Shown here in pieces: positions 15,987 to 23,960 of a DNA stretch of 25,606 nucleotides. The DNA comes from an uncultured Prevotella sp. Its GTDB lineage: Bacteria > Bacteroidota > Bacteroidia > Bacteroidales > Bacteroidaceae. Within the stretch, counting starts at the first letter, position 1. Each line of letters begins with the position of its first letter. The stretch lies in assembly GCA_900553595.1 (NCBI GenBank), contig USEC01000027.1, forward strand, positions 1 to 25,606. The letters run 5' to 3'. The position numbers were made by a program, and so were the translations under genes. The notes under the pieces were generated by a model. That model saw only the letters and a program-made list of their open reading frames with translations. It was not told where the DNA came from and did not search any database.

Positions 15987-15994
15987 TATATTTG
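15987..15994 (+). promoter_or_regulatory. Possible -7 element just before a hairpin
   Basis: TATATTTG fits TAnnTTTG, but no TTTG is seen at the right distance upstream. Transcription from it would begin near 16001 and reach a terminator at once. It may be a chance match in AT-rich sequence. Confidence 0.25.
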
Positions 15995-16008
15995 TGTGAT
16001 TGTAATGT

Positions 16009-16047
16009 AAATCCCCGGACACTGATAGAAGTGTCCGGGGATTTTTT
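16009..16047 (+). terminator. Intrinsic terminator downstream of hsp20
   Basis: A 14-bp perfect stem (16009-16022 with 16031-16044, AAATCCCCGGACAC) with an 8-base loop is followed by a run of six T (16042-16047). It lies 127 bases after the hsp20 stop; the interval 15883-16008 has no gene. Confidence 0.85.
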
Positions 16048-16077
16048 CATTCCGGAAAGCCGTTGCTGGCGGCTCAA

Positions 16078-16270
16078 CCCAAATCGGGCATTAGATTTTC
16101 ACTCAGCTTCGTCTTTGTTTCTAGCAGATTGCAACGTTCGTGTTGAAGCCATAGCGGGCTATGGCGAAACGCGGACGGCGGCAAGATGACGAAACAAAGG
16201 CGGAGAAGAGTGGAAAAGAAAGACAGATTCTTTTACAACACGCCTGTTTCGGTCTAATGACCGATTTGGG
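16078..16270. mobile_element. 193-bp MITE-like element, copy 2
   Basis: Same length, orientation and internal palindrome as copy 1, about 96 percent identical by eye. The left end has one mismatch to the right end (CCCAAATCGGGCATTAGA). The flanks CTCAA (16073-16077) and TTCAA (16271-16275) match at four of five positions, consistent with an older 5-bp target duplication. The right duplication contains the stop codon of the minus-strand mutarotase gene, so the element landed exactly at that gene's end without damaging it. Confidence 0.87.
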
Positions 16271-16271
16271 T

Positions 16272-16649
16272 TCAATAAAGGTAGAACATACGCTCCATCA
16301 TCTGCCACTTCTCGTCGGATGTGGCACCGGCGGCACACTGTTGGAACATGGCGACGTGACGCTCCCACTCCTCCTGGCGCGGAAGCGTGGCAAGACGAGC
16401 CATTGCCTTGTCCCAATCGAAGTCCTGCGGAGCATCGACAATCATCACAAGTCGGTTGCCAAGGATGTATATCTCCATCTCAAGGATGCCCACCTGGCGT
16501 ATGCCATCCTTTATCTCGTCCCAGAAATGCTCCTTGTCGTGAGCCTCACGGTAGCGGCGTATCAGGTCGTCATCGTCCTTCAAGTCCATTGTCTGCACAT
16601 AGCGTTTCGTAGGAACGCCATACTGCTTGCTGTTGAATCCTTCTGTCAT
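16272..16649 (-). CDS. L-rhamnose mutarotase family protein (DUF718)
   Basis: A 125-residue protein of the RhaM/RhaU family, which interconverts sugar anomers. Family pattern: KRYVQTMDLKDD (start of the dimeric alpha-beta barrel), REAHDKEHFWDEI with a conserved His, GILEMEIYILGNRLVMIVD, and the C-terminal LPRQEEWERHVAMFQ. The start at 16649 (MTEGFNSKQYG) is chosen over the longer frame because the extension has no family match. It is slightly longer than E. coli RhaM (104). No rhamnose or fucose catabolic genes are nearby, so the sugar is open. It lies downstream of alaS on the same strand, separated by a hairpin. Confidence 0.82.
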   Translation of the reverse strand: MTEGFNSKQYGVPTKRYVQTMDLKDDDDLIRRYREAHDKEHFWDEIKDGIRQVGILEMEIYILGNRLVMIVDAPQDFDWDKAMARLATLPRQEEWERHVAMFQQCAAGATSDEKWQMMERMFYLY

Positions 16650-16697
16650 AATAATGTTTTTTTGTTGGTTGTTTAACACTGTACCCATGAAACCAAG

Positions 16698-16734
16698 AAA
16701 GCCTGAACCACACTGTCGGCGCGATTCAGGCTTT
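16698..16734 (-). terminator. Hairpin after alaS
   Basis: A 10-bp perfect stem AAAGCCTGAA / TTCAGGCTTT (16698-16707 with 16725-16734) with a 17-base loop lies between the alaS stop and the mutarotase gene. The following T tract is short, so termination may be partial. Confidence 0.55.
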
Positions 16735-16787
16735 GTTCAGGGTTTTATCGAGTCCTCAGCAATGCCTGCTTCGGAACATATCGTTGT

Positions 16788-19409
16788 TTACAGATTTGCA
16801 AGTTCTATCACTTTATCAACGGCGGCAGAGAGTCCGTCCACGTTCTTTCCGCCCGCCTGAGCGAAGTGTGGCTGTCCGCCGCCGCCTCCCTGGATGAGCT
16901 TTGCAGCCTCACGCACCATCTGTCCGGCATTGAGCTGATGATCCTTCACAAGGTCGTCGCTCAGCGCAACGTTGAGCATCGGCTTATCGTGAGACACTGT
17001 TCCCACCACGGCGAGCATGTTCTCGGCAACGCTCTGGCGCAGCTTGAACATCAAGTCCTTGGCTGCTGCCGGTTCCATGGGCAGTACGGCAGAAATCACT
17101 TTCACACCGTTCACCTCGCGTGCTCTGCTTATCAGCTCCGTCTTGGTGCGCTCCACGGCCTGTGCCTGGAACTGTTCTATCGACTTCTTCATGGCATCAT
17201 GCTCCTCAATGTACTTGCCGATGACGCCCTGCAGGTCCTTGGCGTTGTTGAAGAGTGCGCGTATTGCCTTGAGAGCGTCCTCAATGTTGTACATGAGTTC
17301 CTCGCATTCTCTGCCGGTCTTTGCCTCGATACGGCGGATTCCGGCGGCTACGCTGCTCTCCGAAATAATCTTGAACATTCCGATACGACCCGTAGATTGC
17401 GCATGGATACCACCACAGAACTCGCAGCTCGGACCGAAGCGTACGACACGAACCTTATCGCCATACTTCTCGCCGAAGAGCGCGATGGCGCCGAGTTTCT
17501 TAGCCTCCTCAAACGGAGTATCACGGTGTTCGTCAAGCGGCAGGTCCTGACGGATGAAGTCATTCACCATGCGTTCCACCTTACGGAGGTCTTCATCGCT
17601 CACTTTCTGGAAATGCGAGAAGTCGAAACGCAGTGTCGTCGGCGACACGAACGAACCCTTCTGCTCCACATGGTCGCCCAGGACCTGCTTCAAAGCATAG
17701 TCGAGCAAGTGTGTGGCGGTGTGGTTTGCGGCAGAACCGGCACGCTTATCGGTATCGACACAAGCCATGAAGTCGGCTTCAGGATGCTTCGGCAGAGCCT
17801 TAACGATGTGTACCGACTGTCCGTTTTCGCGCTTTGTATCAGTGATTTCTATTGTCTCTTCCTCGTTCACGAGTACGCCCTGGTCGCCCACCTGACCACC
17901 CATTTCGCCATAGAAAGGAGTGTTGTCGAGCACAAGCTCGTAGTAAGTGTTCTTCTTCTGGGTCACCTTACGGTAGCGCAGGATGCGGCATTCGTATTCA
18001 GTGTAGTCGTAACCCACAAACTGCTGTTCGCCCTCTCGCAGGCTTACCCAGTCGCTGTTCTCCACAGCGGCAGCGTTGCGAGCGCGCTCTTTCTGCTTCT
18101 GCATCTCGGCGTTGAACTCGTCCTCATCAACAGTGAAGCCATTTTCGCGGCAGATAAGCTCTGTCAAATCGAGCGGGAAACCGTATGTGTCGAACAGGCG
18201 GAAGGCCTGTACGCCGTCAAGCCGAGTCTTGCCCTGCTTCTTAAGCTCGTCCATTGCGGCAGAAAGCAGGTTGATACCCTTCTCCAGTGTGCGCAGGAAC
18301 GAGTCCTCCTCTTCCTTTATTACATGCAGGATGAGGTCGTGCTGTGCCTTGAGTTCGGGGAAAGCCTCACCCATTTCGCTTGTCAGTACGGGAATGAGCT
18401 TGTAGATGAACGCCTCTTTCTGACCCAAGAATGTATAGGCATAACGCACTGCACGGCGCAGGATGCGGCGTATAACGTAGCCGGCCTTGGCGTTGCTTGG
18501 CAGCTGACCGTCGGCTATTGAGAACGCAACGGCACGCAGATGGTCGGCGCAGACACGCATTGCCACGTCGGTATCTTCGTTTTCTCCGTACTTCAGTCCG
18601 GTGATGTTCTCCTCGGCTTTGATGATGGGCTGGAAGATGTCGGTGTCGTAGTTGGAGTTCTTGCCCTGCATGGCACGCACCAGACGCTCGAATCCCATGC
18701 CTGTATCGATGACATGCATCGGCAGCGGAACGAGCGAGCCGTTGGCCTTGCGTTCATACTGCATGAACACGATGTTCCATATTTCGATTACCTGAGGGTC
18801 GTCCTTGTTCACGAGTTCGCGACCCGGAACGGCTGCTTTCTCCTCCGGTGTGCGCGAGTCGAGGTGTATCTCCGAGCAGGGTCCGCAAGGTCCTGTGTCG
18901 CCCATTTCCCAGAAGTTGTCGTGCTTGTTGCCGTTGATGATATGGTCGGCAGGCACATGCTTTGCCCAATATGACGCAGCTTCGTCGTCGCGCTCAAGTC
19001 CTTCTTCCTTGGAACCCTCAAACACTGTGACGTAAAGGTCGGCAGGATTGAGCTTCAACACATCCACAAGATACTCCCAGGCATAGTCGATTGCGCCTTC
19101 CTTGAAGTAGTCGCCGAAACTCCAGTTACCCAGCATCTCGAACATAGTGTGGTGGTATGTGTCGTGTCCCACCTCTTCCAGGTCGTTGTGTTTGCCGCTC
19201 ACGCGGAGGCACTTCTGTGTGTCTGCACGACGGCGCGGCTCCGGTTCGCGTGTGCCAAGAATGATGTCCTTCCACTGGTTCATACCTGCATTGGTGAACA
19301 TGAGTGTGGGGTCGTCCTTTATTACCATCGGGGCAGACGGCACGATGGTGTGTCCTTTCGACTCGAAGAACTTCTTGAACGAGTCGCGGATTTCGTTAGC
19401 TGTCATCAT
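16788..19409 (-). CDS. alaS: Alanine-tRNA ligase
   Basis: An 873-residue alanyl-tRNA synthetase. The catalytic N-terminal part has HTIVPSAPMVIKDDPTLMF and HHTMFEMLGNWSFGDYF (written as separate family blocks, about residues 20-100). The tRNA-recognition helices follow. The editing domain has zinc ligands H563, H567, C665 and H669 (HTATH and CGGIH), nearly the same numbering as E. coli H564, H568, C666 and H670. The C-Ala domain ends in GGGGGQPHFAQAGG. All key residues are present. The start at 19409 (MMTANEIRDSF) matches the family's usual beginning; the longer open frame covers the promoter. It is divergent from merR, an arrangement common in Bacteroidota. A 551-residue open frame on the opposite strand is a shadow. 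Confidence 0.97.
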   Translation of the reverse strand: MMTANEIRDSFKKFFESKGHTIVPSAPMVIKDDPTLMFTNAGMNQWKDIILGTREPEPRRRADTQKCLRVSGKHNDLEEVGHDTYHHTMFEMLGNWSFGDYFKEGAIDYAWEYLVDVLKLNPADLYVTVFEGSKEEGLERDDEAASYWAKHVPADHIINGNKHDNFWEMGDTGPCGPCSEIHLDSRTPEEKAAVPGRELVNKDDPQVIEIWNIVFMQYERKANGSLVPLPMHVIDTGMGFERLVRAMQGKNSNYDTDIFQPIIKAEENITGLKYGENEDTDVAMRVCADHLRAVAFSIADGQLPSNAKAGYVIRRILRRAVRYAYTFLGQKEAFIYKLIPVLTSEMGEAFPELKAQHDLILHVIKEEEDSFLRTLEKGINLLSAAMDELKKQGKTRLDGVQAFRLFDTYGFPLDLTELICRENGFTVDEDEFNAEMQKQKERARNAAAVENSDWVSLREGEQQFVGYDYTEYECRILRYRKVTQKKNTYYELVLDNTPFYGEMGGQVGDQGVLVNEEETIEITDTKRENGQSVHIVKALPKHPEADFMACVDTDKRAGSAANHTATHLLDYALKQVLGDHVEQKGSFVSPTTLRFDFSHFQKVSDEDLRKVERMVNDFIRQDLPLDEHRDTPFEEAKKLGAIALFGEKYGDKVRVVRFGPSCEFCGGIHAQSTGRIGMFKIISESSVAAGIRRIEAKTGRECEELMYNIEDALKAIRALFNNAKDLQGVIGKYIEEHDAMKKSIEQFQAQAVERTKTELISRAREVNGVKVISAVLPMEPAAAKDLMFKLRQSVAENMLAVVGTVSHDKPMLNVALSDDLVKDHQLNAGQMVREAAKLIQGGGGGQPHFAQAGGKNVDGLSAAVDKVIELANL

Positions 19410-19446
19410 TTTATTTTTTGTTTTGATTTTCTTACTAAAAGTTTTG

Positions 19447-19478
19447 CAAAGGTACTTTGTTTTGCTTATTTTTGCAAA
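19447..19478 (-). promoter_or_regulatory. Promoter of alaS
   Basis: On the minus strand, TTTG (19478-19475), a 20-base gap and TACCTTTG (19454-19447) match the Bacteroidota consensus. The start of transcription would be near 19440, about 30 bases before the alaS start, which supports the shorter start. Confidence 0.65.
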
Positions 19479-19558
19479 TAAATTAATCATTGTTTAATAA
19501 AAAACTGGTTTGCCCGACAATCTGCGGCACACCTGTTTCATATATAAGCGTAACCGGC

Positions 19559-19906
19559 ATGGCACTGAAGACAGACAAGAACGTGAAACTCTACTACTCC
19601 ATAAAGGAAGTGGCACAGATGTTCGACGTACGCGAAAGCACATTGAGATACTGGGAGACCGAGTTCCCTCTTCTCAAGCCCAAGACCGTGGGGCAAAGCG
19701 TGCGCCAATACACCGAGAAGGACATTGAACAGGTGCGCATCATCTACAACCTCATAAAGGTGAGGGGCTTCAAAATAGCCGCCGCACGCAAGTATCTGAG
19801 CAAGAACCGCACGGGCGTTGACAAGAGTTCGGACATACTTGACACGCTCATTTCCGTGCGCGACGAGCTAAAAGAAATAAAGAAGCACATCGACTCGCTC
19901 GTGTAA
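19559..19906 (+). CDS. MerR-family transcriptional regulator
   Basis: A 115-residue protein with an N-terminal MerR winged helix-turn-helix: YYSIKEVAQMFDVRESTLRYWE (about 12-33, given as two blocks YYSIKEVAQMF and DVRESTLRYWE), TEFPLLKPKT, RQYTEKDIEQV, then a short C-terminal coiled coil (about 85-115, ISVRDELKEIKKHIDSL). There are no Cys residues for metal sensing, and no ligand domain. The start MALKTDKN at 19559 is chosen because the upstream extension (to 19490) runs into the alaS promoter region. It is divergent to alaS, a conserved neighbourhood in Bacteroidota; target genes are unknown. The GH20 gene follows 83 bases downstream on the same strand and may be co-transcribed. Confidence 0.9.
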   Translation: MALKTDKNVKLYYSIKEVAQMFDVRESTLRYWETEFPLLKPKTVGQSVRQYTEKDIEQVRIIYNLIKVRGFKIAAARKYLSKNRTGVDKSSDILDTLISVRDELKEIKKHIDSLV

Positions 19907-19989
19907 AACGCCACGAAACCATACCCCGTGCTTACCAGGCACGCCTCCACCCCGCCCCGACCTTGCTAACCAAATCATCAAATCCAAAT

Positions 19990-22173
19990 ATGAAAAGAAT
20001 CCTATTCGCTTCGTTCGTAACACTGATGGCATCGGGAATATCCGCCCAGACAGTGAAGAACATGAACGACCTGACACCCGAACAGAAATCAATGGCAGTA
20101 AGCCTGAAACTCACCGGCGAACTCTCTACCGAGGGAAACTCCGACTACCGCCAGCTGCGCGACCTGTGTTTCCAGATGCGCAGCGTCGATTTGTCGGAGG
20201 CACAAAGCACCGTCATACCCAAGAACGCCTTCCACTCGCGCCACCAGATTGAGCACATCCTGCTCCCGTCGCGCCTTGAAAGCATAGGCACACAGGCCTT
20301 CTTCGCCTGCGACAACCTGTGTGAAATCGTCATCCCGCAGACAGTTTCCGCCATCGGTGCAGCCGCCTTCTCAGGCTGCAGCCGCCTTGCCGAGATAGAA
20401 ATCAAGGGCACACCGCAAATCGGCGAGTATGCCTTCGCACGCCTGACGGGACTCCGCACGGTGAAAGTCGATTCAAGAATCCCGCCGAAAGCCGACGCTT
20501 CCGCCTTCCACGGCATCAACCGTGAAAGCGTGAAACTCATTGTTCCCAAAGGCAGCGAAGCCGCCTACCGCAAAGCCACAGGTTGGAATGTGTTCTTCGC
20601 CGAGCCGCGCCAGACACGACAGGTGTGCAGTCCGACACAGTGTCTTGTGCCCGCCCCGCTGCAGCTCAATGTCGCAGCCAAGGCGAAGCCCCTCGAAGTG
20701 AAGACAGCATGGAACGTGACTGCGGCAGAAGGACTCGACAACGAGGTGGAACAGGCACGCCACATGCTCACCGAACGCATCGGCAACATCGCGAACAGCC
20801 GTATGCGCGGAGTGCAGCTGAGCATGGCCATCGACGAAACGCTGACCGACGACGAGGCATACACACTCAACATCGATGCACGAAACGTGACCATCAAGGG
20901 ACGCACAGCAAAGGGAGTGTTCTACGCTCTGATGACGCTCGACCAGCTTCTGCGCGGCAACGGCACTACGGAATGCGTGGATGCGATACCCGCACTGAGC
21001 ATCAGCGACAAGCCACGCACCCATGTACGCGAGCTGATGGTGGATCCGGCACGCATCTTCATACCCTTCAACGAGCTGAAGGCATTCATCCCCGAAATGG
21101 CACGCTACAAGCTTAACGCGCTGCACCTGCACCTCGTCGACGACCAGTCATGGCGCATCGAGATAAAGAAATACCCGCAACTCACCGCACAGGCCTCCTA
21201 CCGCTGGGGACAGGACGACCTGCAAATGCCCATAAGCGGATACTACACGCAGGACGAAATGCGCGAACTCGTGAAGTATGCAGCCCGTTACCATGTGGAG
21301 ATTGTGCCCGAAATAGAGATGCCGGGACACGAAGTGGCAGCCATAAGCATATTCCCCGAACTCACATGCCACCAGCGCCAGGTGCCGATACGCACCACCT
21401 GCGGCGTGAGCAACCAACTGCTCTGCCCCGGCAACGAGTTCACCTACGAATTCTTGGGCAACGTGTTAAAGGAAATCACCGACATATTCCCGTCGAAATA
21501 CATACACCTCGGCGGCGACGAAGCAGGCAACCCCGCCCTCGACTGCTGGACAGACTGCCCCAAATGCCAGGCTCTGAAGAAGAAACTCGGCATCACTTCC
21601 ACCGACCGTTCAGAGAACTGGCGACTGCAAGGCTACCTCTTCGACCGCATCATAGAACTGCTGCGCGACACCTACGGCAAGACGCCCATGTTCTGGTATG
21701 AATCCGACTTCAAGGAAATACAGCCCGGATGCGTCACCTTCGCATGGCGTACAGGACAGACACAGGAAGCTCTCGACGCCGCCGTGCGCAACAACGCACG
21801 CATAATGCTGTGCCCCGGCGACCACTGTTACTTCGACTATCCGATGGCAAACGGCGACATGCCGGAGGTGAACTGGGGCATGCCCGCCACCACACTCAAG
21901 GACGCCTACGCCCTCGACCCGGCATGGGGCATGGACGAAGCGTTTGAGAAGAACAACCTCTTCGGCGTTGCCGGCACCCTCTGGAGCGAATGCATCACCA
22001 CTCCGGAGCGCATCTACTACCAGGCTTATCCGCGTGCCATCGCCCTCGCCGAGGCAGGATGGAGCGTGCAACAGAACCGCTCATGGGAGGGATTCATGCA
22101 GCGTCTGCGCCCCACCCTCACCGACATGATGCGCCGCGGCATTACATTCTCAATGGAACTGGGCGACAAATAA
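19990..22173 (+). CDS. Secreted GH20 beta-N-acetylhexosaminidase with BspA-type LRR domain
   Basis: A 727-residue exported enzyme. A signal peptide (MKRILFASFVTLMASGISAQ) is followed by a BspA-type leucine-rich repeat region (about 45-190) with NAFHSRHQIEHILLP, QAFFACDNLCEIVIPQ, AAFSGCSRLAEIEI and AFARLTGLRTV units. A GH20b-like domain follows (about 205-330, ending NVTIKGRTAKGVFYALMTL). The GH20 barrel (about 345-700) has RELMVDPARIFIP, HLHLVDDQSWRIE (379-391) and HLGGDEAG with the catalytic pair D510-E511. It should release terminal N-acetylglucosamine or -galactosamine from host glycans or mucin. The start at 19990 is chosen because the signal peptide begins there. GH20 enzymes are common in Bacteroidota, but an N-terminal LRR module in place of a lectin or sorting domain is unusual. 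Confidence 0.93.
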   Translation: MKRILFASFVTLMASGISAQTVKNMNDLTPEQKSMAVSLKLTGELSTEGNSDYRQLRDLCFQMRSVDLSEAQSTVIPKNAFHSRHQIEHILLPSRLESIGTQAFFACDNLCEIVIPQTVSAIGAAAFSGCSRLAEIEIKGTPQIGEYAFARLTGLRTVKVDSRIPPKADASAFHGINRESVKLIVPKGSEAAYRKATGWNVFFAEPRQTRQVCSPTQCLVPAPLQLNVAAKAKPLEVKTAWNVTAAEGLDNEVEQARHMLTERIGNIANSRMRGVQLSMAIDETLTDDEAYTLNIDARNVTIKGRTAKGVFYALMTLDQLLRGNGTTECVDAIPALSISDKPRTHVRELMVDPARIFIPFNELKAFIPEMARYKLNALHLHLVDDQSWRIEIKKYPQLTAQASYRWGQDDLQMPISGYYTQDEMRELVKYAARYHVEIVPEIEMPGHEVAAISIFPELTCHQRQVPIRTTCGVSNQLLCPGNEFTYEFLGNVLKEITDIFPSKYIHLGGDEAGNPALDCWTDCPKCQALKKKLGITSTDRSENWRLQGYLFDRIIELLRDTYGKTPMFWYESDFKEIQPGCVTFAWRTGQTQEALDAAVRNNARIMLCPGDHCYFDYPMANGDMPEVNWGMPATTLKDAYALDPAWGMDEAFEKNNLFGVAGTLWSECITTPERIYYQAYPRAIALAEAGWSVQQNRSWEGFMQRLRPTLTDMMRRGITFSMELGDK

Positions 22174-22266
22174 CACCAGCACAGTCACCGGTTTACACAC
22201 AAACTGAAGGTAAGTCAAAGCGGGGCTTCTCCTATAAGAACCGCAAGCGATTTTCATACCGTTTCC

Positions 22267-22369
22267 AGACAAGGATTCCTTGCATTCAAAACAAGGCTTC
22301 TTTACTCTCAAAACAAGACTTCTTTACAACGCAAACAAGGCTTCTTTTGAGAGTAAAGAAGCCTTGTTT
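22267..22369. repeat. 22-bp-period quasi-palindrome array, copy C (5 units)
   Basis: Units start at 22267, 22289, 22311, 22333 and 22355, exactly 22 bp apart. The first is degenerate (AGACAAGGATTCCTT), then AAACAAGGCTTCTTT, AAACAAGACTTCTTT, AAACAAGGCTTCTTT and the inverted AAAGAAGCCTTGTTT. The spacers are GCATTCA, ACTCTCA, ACAACGC and TGAGAGT. The last two units form a perfect 15-bp hairpin with a 7-base loop followed by T residues, so this copy may also end transcription between the convergent GH20 and dinB genes. Confidence 0.93.
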
Positions 22370-22424
22370 TTTGCGGCACTCACAAAACGCTGAGAATCAA
22401 TGATATTATGATGGCAAAAGAGCG

Positions 22425-23516
22425 TCACCACTCGTCAAACGGCAAGTCCTGCTCACGCCATGTCTGCTGCGGCACGGCAGCGTCGTCGGCACGCCCCACA
22501 CCAAGCCCGAGGAGGCGTATGGGGTGGTCGCGGTTGAAGCTGACACGGGCGAGAAGCTGCTTGGCAAGTGGCAGAATGTCAGCCTTGCCGACGAGAGGGC
22601 AGTCGGCGGTGATGCTGCGCGTGACGGTGGTGAAGTCGGCAAACTTTATCTTCAGCGTGAGAGTGCGGCCCTGGAAGTCGTTCTTCGAAAGCCGCACGAC
22701 GAGTTCGAGAACGATGTGGTAGAGTTCGATTATCACCGCCGAGCGTTTCCAGATGTCGTTCTCGAAGGTGGCTTCACAGCTCACCGACTTGCGTTCGTGC
22801 TCCACCTGCACCTCGCTGTCGTCTATTCCGCGCGAGAAATTATAGAACATCTGTCCGCGTTTGCCGAAGAGCCGCGTGAGCGTGGTGAGCGAACAGGCAC
22901 GCAACTGCCGCACGGTGAATATCCCGACACTGTGCATGTCGCGTGCCGTCTTGGGACCCACGAGCCACAGTTTCTCAAGTCTGAGGTTGTCGAGGAAGCT
23001 TATGGCACGCTGCGGATGAACCACACAGAGTCCGTCGGGCTTGTTGTAGTCGCTCGCAATCTTTGCCAACAGCTTGCAGTACGACACTCCTGCCGATGCC
23101 GTGAGATGCAGTTCGTCGCGAATCGCCGCCTTTATTTCCATGGCGATGTCCTTTGCCAGAGGTATGCCGGGCTTGTTCCGGGTGACATCAAGGAACGCCT
23201 CATCAATGGAGAGAGGCTCTATAAGGTCGGTGTAGCGGCTGAATATCCCGTGTATCTGCCGCGACACCTCAGCGTAACGCTCCATGCGCGGGGGCATGAC
23301 GACGAGTTGCGGGCAGAGGCGTTTAGCCACTGCCATGGACAGGGCGGAGCGTACACCGTACCTGCGCGCCTCATAGCTCGCCGTGGAAACCACTCCACGC
23401 TCGGCATCATGCCCCACTGCCACGGGTCTGCCGGCAAGTTCGGGATGGTCGAGCAGTTCCACGGCTGCAAAGAAGCAGTCCATATCCACATGTATTATCT
23501 TACGGTATTCACTCAT
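22425..23516 (-). CDS. dinB: DNA polymerase IV (Y family)
   Basis: A 363-residue translesion polymerase. The start MSEYRKIIHVDMDCFFAAVE carries the first metal ligands (D11, D13 backbone region); SIDEAFLDV carries D105 and E106. Palm/finger motifs VVSTASYEARRYGV and the helix-hairpin-helix region VGPKTARDMHSVGI are present, followed by the little-finger domain. The C-terminus QDLPFDEW contains a candidate sliding-clamp motif QDLPF. The longer open frame (to 23906) is rejected because its extra 130 residues cover a promoter and tandem A/T-rich repeats. It is convergent with the GH20 gene. Damage induction is usual for the family, but no operator is recognised. Confidence 0.96.
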   Translation of the reverse strand: MSEYRKIIHVDMDCFFAAVELLDHPELAGRPVAVGHDAERGVVSTASYEARRYGVRSALSMAVAKRLCPQLVVMPPRMERYAEVSRQIHGIFSRYTDLIEPLSIDEAFLDVTRNKPGIPLAKDIAMEIKAAIRDELHLTASAGVSYCKLLAKIASDYNKPDGLCVVHPQRAISFLDNLRLEKLWLVGPKTARDMHSVGIFTVRQLRACSLTTLTRLFGKRGQMFYNFSRGIDDSEVQVEHERKSVSCEATFENDIWKRSAVIIELYHIVLELVVRLSKNDFQGRTLTLKIKFADFTTVTRSITADCPLVGKADILPLAKQLLARVSFNRDHPIRLLGLGVGRADDAAVPQQTWREQDLPFDEW

Positions 23517-23551
23517 CGTTTCTGTCGCTGTTGCGTTGTGGCAACGCATGG

Positions 23552-23559
23552 CAAAGTTA
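23552..23559 (-). promoter_or_regulatory. -7 element of dinB
   Basis: On the minus strand, TAACTTTG fits TAnnTTTG, 36 bases before the start codon. No TTTG stands at the standard 19-21 bases upstream. A small palindrome GCGTTG-TGG-CAACGC lies between it and the gene and could be an operator or leader hairpin. Confidence 0.45.
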
Positions 23560-23601
23560 CGGTTTTTCGGGCAAACACACACTCTGCCCGCCAGGCAATA
23601 A

Positions 23602-23675
23602 AGAGTAAAAAAGTAAAAAAGTAAAAAAGTAAAGGGGTAAAAGGGTAAAAAAGTAAAGGGGCAAAAAGTAAAAAA
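23602..23675. repeat. Tandem GTAAAAAA-type repeats
   Basis: About nine imperfect copies of an 8-base unit GTAAAAAA, with variants GTAAAGGG and GTAAAAGG, run head to tail. They lie upstream of dinB and just left of an inverted-repeat element. The unit is prone to slippage. Confidence 0.85.
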
Positions 23676-23690
23676 CTGACTAATAGCATG

Positions 23691-23818
23691 ATAGGAGGTC
23701 GAGCGTCCCGCTCGACAACACCACCCAAGCAATTCATAATTCATAATTCTTGCAAACCAAGCGGCAAGACCGAGCGCATAACCAGCCGACTTGCTCAGTT
23801 TTGACTCCGACCTCCTAT
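23691..23818. repeat. Inverted-repeat element with hairpin end, copy 2
   Basis: The first 30 bases (23691-23720) are identical to the left arm of the element at 14850. The right end keeps only the last part, CGACCTCCTAT (23808-23818), preceded by an unrelated TTTTGACTC. The centre differs from copy 1 and includes two copies of AATTCATAATT-like sequence. This is a shorter or recombined family member. Confidence 0.75.
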
Positions 23819-23960
23819 CTTTTGCAAACGTAAAATTGGTTCCAAACCTTTCCTCCCCGTCTTCAGCCATGCTCTCGGAATCTCTTGCTGTTGCCGTTAG
23901 AAACATGGAACCACTGACGCCCTAAGAAGACCGCCTCGCATATATGCTTACCTGCCGAAT

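Noticed and set aside
16866..18521. 551-residue open frame on the plus strand
   Set aside because: It lies wholly antisense to alaS, whose catalytic and editing residues are intact. It comes from codon bias, has no motifs and no start context.
22267..22369. The repeat arrays as CRISPR arrays
   Set aside because: Spacers are only 7 bases, repeats 15 bases, arrays have 4-5 units, the last unit is inverted, and no cas gene is present.
23517..23906. N-terminal extension of dinB by 130 residues
   Set aside because: The extension translates tandem GTAAAAAA repeats and an inverted-repeat element and covers the -7 box. The family start is MSEYRKIIHVDMD.
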